Part shown: one piece after another, positions 60,251 through 64,000 of the stretch
Layout of the letters: each line of letters opens with the position of its first letter
Numbering within the stretch: position 1 is the first letter of the stretch
Assembly: GCF_017742215.1 (NCBI RefSeq)
Contig: NZ_JAGHKP010000004.1
Coordinates: 744,001 to 808,000, forward strand
Direction: 5' to 3'
Length of the DNA: 64,000 nt
Origin: Chitinophaga chungangae
Lineage (GTDB): Bacteria; Bacteroidota; Bacteroidia; Chitinophagales; Chitinophagaceae
The notes under the pieces: generated by a model
What the model was told of the DNA's origin: nothing
The model's database searches: none
Seen by the model: the letters and a program-made list of their open reading frames with translations, nothing else
Position numbers and translations under genes: made by a program

Positions 60251-61378
60251 CTAGTGCAGCAGTTCCGCGAGTTTTTTGTCGAGCTCTTCGCCGCGCAGGT
60301 TTTTCGCAACGATCTTGCCTTGCGGGTCGATCAGGAAATTCTGCGGGATGGAGCGCACTGCGTATTGTTTGGCCACCGCGTTATTCCAGTATTCCAGGTC
60401 TGAAACATGCGTCCAGGTGAGGTTGTCGTCTGCGATCGCTTTCAGCCATTTGTCTTTGGCGCCTGATTGGTCGAGTGAAACGCCGAGGATGGTGAAGTTT
60501 TTGTCTTTGTAAGCGTTATACGCTTTCACCACGTTCGGGTTTTCCTGGCGGCAGGGACCGCACCAGCTCGCCCAGAAGTCGATCAGCACGTATTTGCCGC
60601 GGAACGAAGCCAGTGAAACTGGTTTTCCCTCTGTGTCGTTCTGCGTGAAATCGGGTGCTACCGCGCCGAGGGAGACTGCCTTTATTTTGTTCAGGTACTC
60701 TTCGTAGGTTTTGCCCGATTCGCTTTCGCGTACTTCCTTGCTGAGTCTGGCGAACTGGGGATATATTTCAGCATAATCGGGCGTGCCGCCTGCCATCTGT
60801 TTCACCACGTCCAGCGCTACCACGCTGCTGGTGTGGGTTTCCAGGAATTTTTTCTGTATTTCTTCGCGGTCTGCGTCAATTTTCCGGGCTTCCGCCATTA
60901 CACCTTCCCTGAAAGCTTCGTCTTTCTGCTGTTCGGGCGTAGCGCCATAGTATTTCACCATCAGCGCGCCGTTGCGTTCGTTGACGGATTTCAACAGGGT
61001 GTTCAGCTCGGTGTTGTCCGCATTGTTTGCGCCGCCTTTAACGGTGGCGTTGTGCATGCTGTCCTGGCTCTGCACCAGGATGTCGCCTTTTTCCAAATAA
61101 ATGCTCACGCTGGATTTCTGCGCGATCTCGCGGGGCGTGCCGGGGCCGTAGCTGAACGCCAGCAAAGCGGAGGAGGGGCTGGGCACGGTGCCGCTGAAAG
61201 TGAATGCGCCGTTTTCCACCGCGGCGGAATCCAGGGCTCTTTTTCCTTCTTTCACATACTGCAGGTACGCCTTCGCAGGCGCATTGTAGGCGCCCACTTT
61301 GCCTTTAATGGTGTAAGATTCCTGGGCGTGTACCAGGGCCGGCAGCAACAATGCCGGCAATAAAAAATACTTTTTCAT
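60251..61378 (-). CDS. TlpA-like thioredoxin-fold protein (AhpC/TSA family) with DUF4369-type N-domain
   Basis: 375 residues from ATG at 61378, which gives a signal peptide (LPALLLPALVHAQ). The N-domain is a beta-rich DUF4369-like module (YTIKGKVGAYNAPAKAYLQY..DSAAVENGAFTFSGTV). A helical linker follows, then a thioredoxin domain with APDFTQNDTEGKPVSLASFR GKYVLIDFWASWCGPC, catalytic Cys273 and Cys276, and RSIPQNFLIDPQGKIVAKNL. It is a periplasmic thiol reductase/oxidoreductase. A longer in-frame ORF (to 61636) would lose the signal peptide. Monocistronic. Confidence 0.93.
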   Translation of the reverse strand: MKKYFLLPALLLPALVHAQESYTIKGKVGAYNAPAKAYLQYVKEGKRALDSAAVENGAFTFSGTVPSPSSALLAFSYGPGTPREIAQKSSVSIYLEKGDILVQSQDSMHNATVKGGANNADNTELNTLLKSVNERNGALMVKYYGATPEQQKDEAFREGVMAEARKIDADREEIQKKFLETHTSSVVALDVVKQMAGGTPDYAEIYPQFARLSKEVRESESGKTYEEYLNKIKAVSLGAVAPDFTQNDTEGKPVSLASFRGKYVLIDFWASWCGPCRQENPNVVKAYNAYKDKNFTILGVSLDQSGAKDKWLKAIADDNLTWTHVSDLEYWNNAVAKQYAVRSIPQNFLIDPQGKIVAKNLRGEELDKKLAELLH

Positions 61379-61481
61379 GATTGGCTTGGTTTGAGGATAA
61401 ATGTAGCAAGAACTTACGATAATCTCGTAAAAACATGTTTGAGCGGCCGGGAATACGGATGTGCAGCGGTTTTGGGGGAAT

Positions 61482-61509
61482 AAAAAAAGCGGCCTCTGTG
61501 GGAGGCCGC
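61482..61509 (-). terminator. terminator of the type II isocitrate dehydrogenase gene
   Basis: Minus-strand stem GCGGCCTC/GAGGCCGC followed by TTTTTTT, 24 bases past the stop at 61534. Confidence 0.88.
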
Positions 61510-61533
61510 CGTTATGCTGAAAAAAGCATTGTT

Positions 61534-62766
61534 TTATTTGCCGAGTTTCGCTTTCAGCGCTGTGTCCAGCTCGGAGAGGAACTCTTCGGTGTAGAGGTAA
61601 TGTTTGCCATGCTCTACTTTGTTGCCATGGATACAAACGGCCAGGTCTTTGGTCATTTTACCGCTTTCAACGGTTTCTACGCACACTTGTTCCAGTGCGT
61701 GGCAGAAGTTGATCAGTTCCTGGTTGCCATCCAGCTTGCCACGGAATTCCAGGCCGCGCGTCCATGCGAAGATGGAGGCGATGGGGTTGGTGGAAGTGGG
61801 TTTACCGGCTTGGTGGTCGCGGTAGTGACGGGTAACGGTGCCGTGGGCGGCTTCCGCTTCCATCGTTTTACCGTCGGGCGTAACCAGGGTGGAGGTCATG
61901 AGGCCGAGAGAGCCGAAACCCTGCGCAACGGTGTCTGACTGTACGTCGCCGTCGTAGTTTTTACAGGCCCATACGAAATTGCCGTTCCATTTCAGCGCGG
62001 AGGCCACCATGTCGTCGATCAGGCGGTGCTCGTAAGTGAGGCCCGCTTTGTCGAACTCGGCTTTGAATTCGTTCTGGAAGATCTCTTCGAAAATATCTTT
62101 GAAACGGCCATCGTATTTTTTCAGGATGGTGTTTTTGGTGCTGAGATACAGCGGCCATTTTTTCATCAGCGCCTGGTTGAAGCAGGAGCGTGCGAAGCCG
62201 CGGATAGATTCGTCGGTATTGTACATCGCCAGCGCAACGCCGTCGCCTTTGAAATTGTATACTTCATGCTCGATCACTTCGCCGTTCTCGCCTTCGAATT
62301 TGATAGTGAGCTTGCCTTTGCCTTTGGTCACGAAGTCAGTGGCGCGGTACTGGTCGCCGAACGCGTGACGGCCGATGCAGATGGGAGCGGTCCAGTTGGG
62401 AACGAGGCGGGGCACGTTTTTGGTAACGATGGGCTCGCGGAACACGGTGCCATCGAGGATATTACGGATGGTGCCGTTGGGCGACTTCCACATTTGTTTC
62501 AGCTTGAACTCTTTCACGCGCTCTTCGTCGGGCGTAATGGTCGCGCATTTGATACCCACGCTGTATTGTTTGATCGCGTTGGCGGCGTCTACGGTCACCT
62601 GGTCGTTGGTGGCGTCGCGGTGCTCCATTCCGAGGTCGAAATATTTAATATCCAGTTCCAGATAAGGAGTGATCAGTTTGTCTTTAATGAACTTCCAGAT
62701 GATCCGCGTCATTTCGTCGCCATCCAGTTCAACCACAGGGTTTGCAACTTTGATTTTTTGTGACAT
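61534..62766 (-). CDS. NADP-dependent isocitrate dehydrogenase, eukaryote-like (subfamily II)
   Basis: 410 residues. VVELDGDEMTRIIWKFIKDK, GIKCATITPDEERVKEFKLK QMWKSPNGTIRNILDGTVFR EPI, PICIGRHAFGDQYRATDF and ETVESGKMTKDLAVCIHGNK all match the homodimeric mammalian/yeast-type NADP-IDH. It oxidatively decarboxylates isocitrate to 2-oxoglutarate in the TCA cycle. An unrelated IDH (E. coli-type) is encoded just upstream on the same strand, 146 bases apart. Confidence 0.95.
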   Translation of the reverse strand: MSQKIKVANPVVELDGDEMTRIIWKFIKDKLITPYLELDIKYFDLGMEHRDATNDQVTVDAANAIKQYSVGIKCATITPDEERVKEFKLKQMWKSPNGTIRNILDGTVFREPIVTKNVPRLVPNWTAPICIGRHAFGDQYRATDFVTKGKGKLTIKFEGENGEVIEHEVYNFKGDGVALAMYNTDESIRGFARSCFNQALMKKWPLYLSTKNTILKKYDGRFKDIFEEIFQNEFKAEFDKAGLTYEHRLIDDMVASALKWNGNFVWACKNYDGDVQSDTVAQGFGSLGLMTSTLVTPDGKTMEAEAAHGTVTRHYRDHQAGKPTSTNPIASIFAWTRGLEFRGKLDGNQELINFCHALEQVCVETVESGKMTKDLAVCIHGNKVEHGKHYLYTEEFLSELDTALKAKLGK

Positions 62767-62912
62767 CAGTTTTTAATTTTTATTACAGCCAATTTCAAAA
62801 TACGTAACCGGTTGATTAGATTACGTTTTTTTATCAAATGATTTGATTACAGTTTCGAAAGATAACACATACCCGCCGAATTTTGCAATCCGTTGCATTA
62901 AATTCCTGCTGT

Positions 62913-64000
62913 TTACAGCTGCTTGATGATCTCGTCTGCAAACTCGCTGCATTTCACGAGGGTGGCATCGTCCATCAGCTTGTAGAAATCGATCGTTACG
63001 CGTTTGCGCATAATGGCCGTGCTGAGGCCGTGCACGATAATATCCGCCGCTTCTTTCCAGCCCATGTATTCCAGCATCATTACGCCGGAAAGGATCACGG
63101 AAGAGGGGTTCATTGTGTCGGTATTCGCAAAGCGGGGCGCGGTGCCGTGCGTGGCTTCGAATACGGCGTGGCCGGTAGTGTAGTTGATGTTCCCGCCCGG
63201 CGCAATGCCGATGCCGCCCACCGCCGCCGCCAGCGCGTCGGAGATATAGTCGCCGTTGAGGTTCAGCGTGGCGATCACGGAATATTCCTGCGGCGCCAGG
63301 AGGATCTGCTGCAGGAAGTTGTCGGCGATCACGTCGTTAATGATGATCTTATTGTGCGCCTGCGCTACTTTCAGCTCGCGGTTGGCTTCTTCCTCGGATT
63401 TCTCTTTTTTGGTCTTTTCCCATTGCTCCCAGGTATACACGTAGTCGCCAAATTCGCGCACCGCCAACTCGTAGCCCCAGTTTTTGAAGCCCCCTTCGGT
63501 GAATTTCATGATGTTGCCCTTGTGTACGATGGAAACGGTCGGCCGTTTGTGCTCGATGGCGTATTTGATGGCCGCGCGCACCAGCCTTTCGGTGCCTTCT
63601 TTGGACACGGGCTTGATGCCGAGGGACGAGGTGTCGGGGAAACGGATCTGTTTCACGCCCAGTTCTTCCGTGAGGAATTTGAGCAGTTTTTCAGCGCCTT
63701 CCGTGCCGTACATGTATTCGATGCCGGCGTAAATGTCTTCGGTATTCTCGCGGAAGATCACCATGTCTACCTTCTCGGGATGTTTCACCGGCGAAGGTAC
63801 TTTGTTGAACCAGCGCACGGGGCGCACGCAGGCGTACAGGTCAAGCTCCTGGCGCATGGCTACGTTCAGCGAGCGGATGCCGCCGCCCACCGGGGTGGTC
63901 AGGGGGCCTTTGATAGACACGAGGTATTCCTTCAGCGCGTCGAGGGTGGTTTTAGGCAGCCATTCGCCTGTTTCCTGGTAAGCCTTTTCGCCAGCCAGTA
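62913..64000 (-). CDS. icd: NADP-dependent isocitrate dehydrogenase, E. coli-type (5' end outside window)
   Basis: About 362 residues visible; the frame is still open at the window edge (GEKAYQETGEWLPKTTLDAL KEYLVSIKG), so the start lies beyond 64000. Key phrases: KGPLTTPVGGGIRSLNVAMR QELDLY, SPVKHPEKVDMVIFRENTED IYAG with the substrate Arg/Ser pattern, VHKGNIMKFTEGGFKNWGY, NLNGDYISDALAA and HGTAPRFANTDTMNPSSVIL. This is subfamily I IDH. The internal Met in the middle of the conserved domain is not the start. Confidence 0.95.
   Translation of the reverse strand, partial: LAGEKAYQETGEWLPKTTLDALKEYLVSIKGPLTTPVGGGIRSLNVAMRQELDLYACVRPVRWFNKVPSPVKHPEKVDMVIFRENTEDIYAGIEYMYGTEGAEKLLKFLTEELGVKQIRFPDTSSLGIKPVSKEGTERLVRAAIKYAIEHKRPTVSIVHKGNIMKFTEGGFKNWGYELAVREFGDYVYTWEQWEKTKKEKSEEEANRELKVAQAHNKIIINDVIADNFLQQILLAPQEYSVIATLNLNGDYISDALAAAVGGIGIAPGGNINYTTGHAVFEATHGTAPRFANTDTMNPSSVILSGVMMLEYMGWKEAADIIVHGLSTAIMRKRVTIDFYKLMDDATLVKCSEFADEIIKQL

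Noticed and set aside
61379..61636. N-terminal extension of the TlpA-like gene
   Set aside because: It would place a clear signal peptide 86 residues into the protein; the ATG at 61378 is better.
1..64000. tRNA, rRNA, CRISPR arrays, insertion sequences
   Set aside because: Intergenic regions were read for tRNA T-loop and anticodon patterns, RNase P/tmRNA/SRP signatures, regular repeat-spacer patterns and transposase motifs; none were found.

Overview
The window reads as a chromosomal segment of a Bacteroidota bacterium, most likely family Chitinophagaceae (a Chitinophaga-type genome). The evidence is a SusC/SusD pair, a type IX secretion (T9SS) C-terminal sorting domain, a PorW/SprE-like T9SS lipoprotein, a HEPN-fused sulfite reductase, DUF4251/DUF4407/HYC_CC_PP/Porin_10 families, LytS/LytTR two-component genes, and repeated Bacteroidota-type -7 boxes (TAnnTTTG) with little Shine-Dalgarno sequence. 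Most genes are GC-rich. One AT-rich island (about 17.13-18.6 kb) stands out. No rRNA, tRNA, CRISPR array, insertion sequence or prophage was seen.

Layout. 1-7.0 kb: the 3' part of clpC, then three secreted proteins, two of them tail-fibre-like and the third carrying a T9SS sorting domain. 7.0-11.2 kb: cmk, an ORF-poor stretch, and a TPR-histidine kinase/LytTR regulator pair. 11.2-17.1 kb: a candidate small RNA, ispH, a DUF4251 protein, a rhomboid protease and rpsA. 17.1-18.4 kb: an AT-rich remnant of a toxin-antitoxin-chaperone (TAC) module with a SecB-like chaperone. 18.6-23.4 kb: susC/susD-like genes, followed by a degenerate repeat block. 23.7-28.6 kb: a HAD phosphatase diverging from a sulfite reductase/siroheme operon, which is preceded by a Cys-codon leader peptide and an attenuator. 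28.6-36.7 kb: thioesterase, pyrG, yidC, M28 peptidase, PBP1A. 36.9-45.0 kb: PorW/SprE-like protein, a bactofilin/AtpZ cluster, an SprT-like protease, a tandem pair of MORN/TPR proteins, OsmC. 45.1-52.5 kb: a MuiA-like protein, DUF4407, sucC, purine nucleoside phosphorylase, a putative porin. 52.5-57.5 kb: a probable copper/soft-metal locus (HYC_CC_PP protein, HMA protein, outer-membrane barrel, AraC regulator with an HMA-like domain, a cytochrome c, a 23-residue CC peptide, a His/Met-rich outer-membrane protein). 57.5-64 kb: DUF4253 lipoprotein, L,D-transpeptidase, TlpA-like protein, and two isocitrate dehydrogenases of different types.

The most interesting signals are the cysteine attenuator in front of the sulfite reductase, the metal locus with a metal-binding AraC regulator, a CC-ending mini-protein and an exact 60-bp tandem duplication ending at a start codon, the broken TAC module, the tail-fibre-like secreted cassette, and a promoter/terminator-bounded small RNA candidate. 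All functional calls come from reading motifs by eye; no database search was possible.
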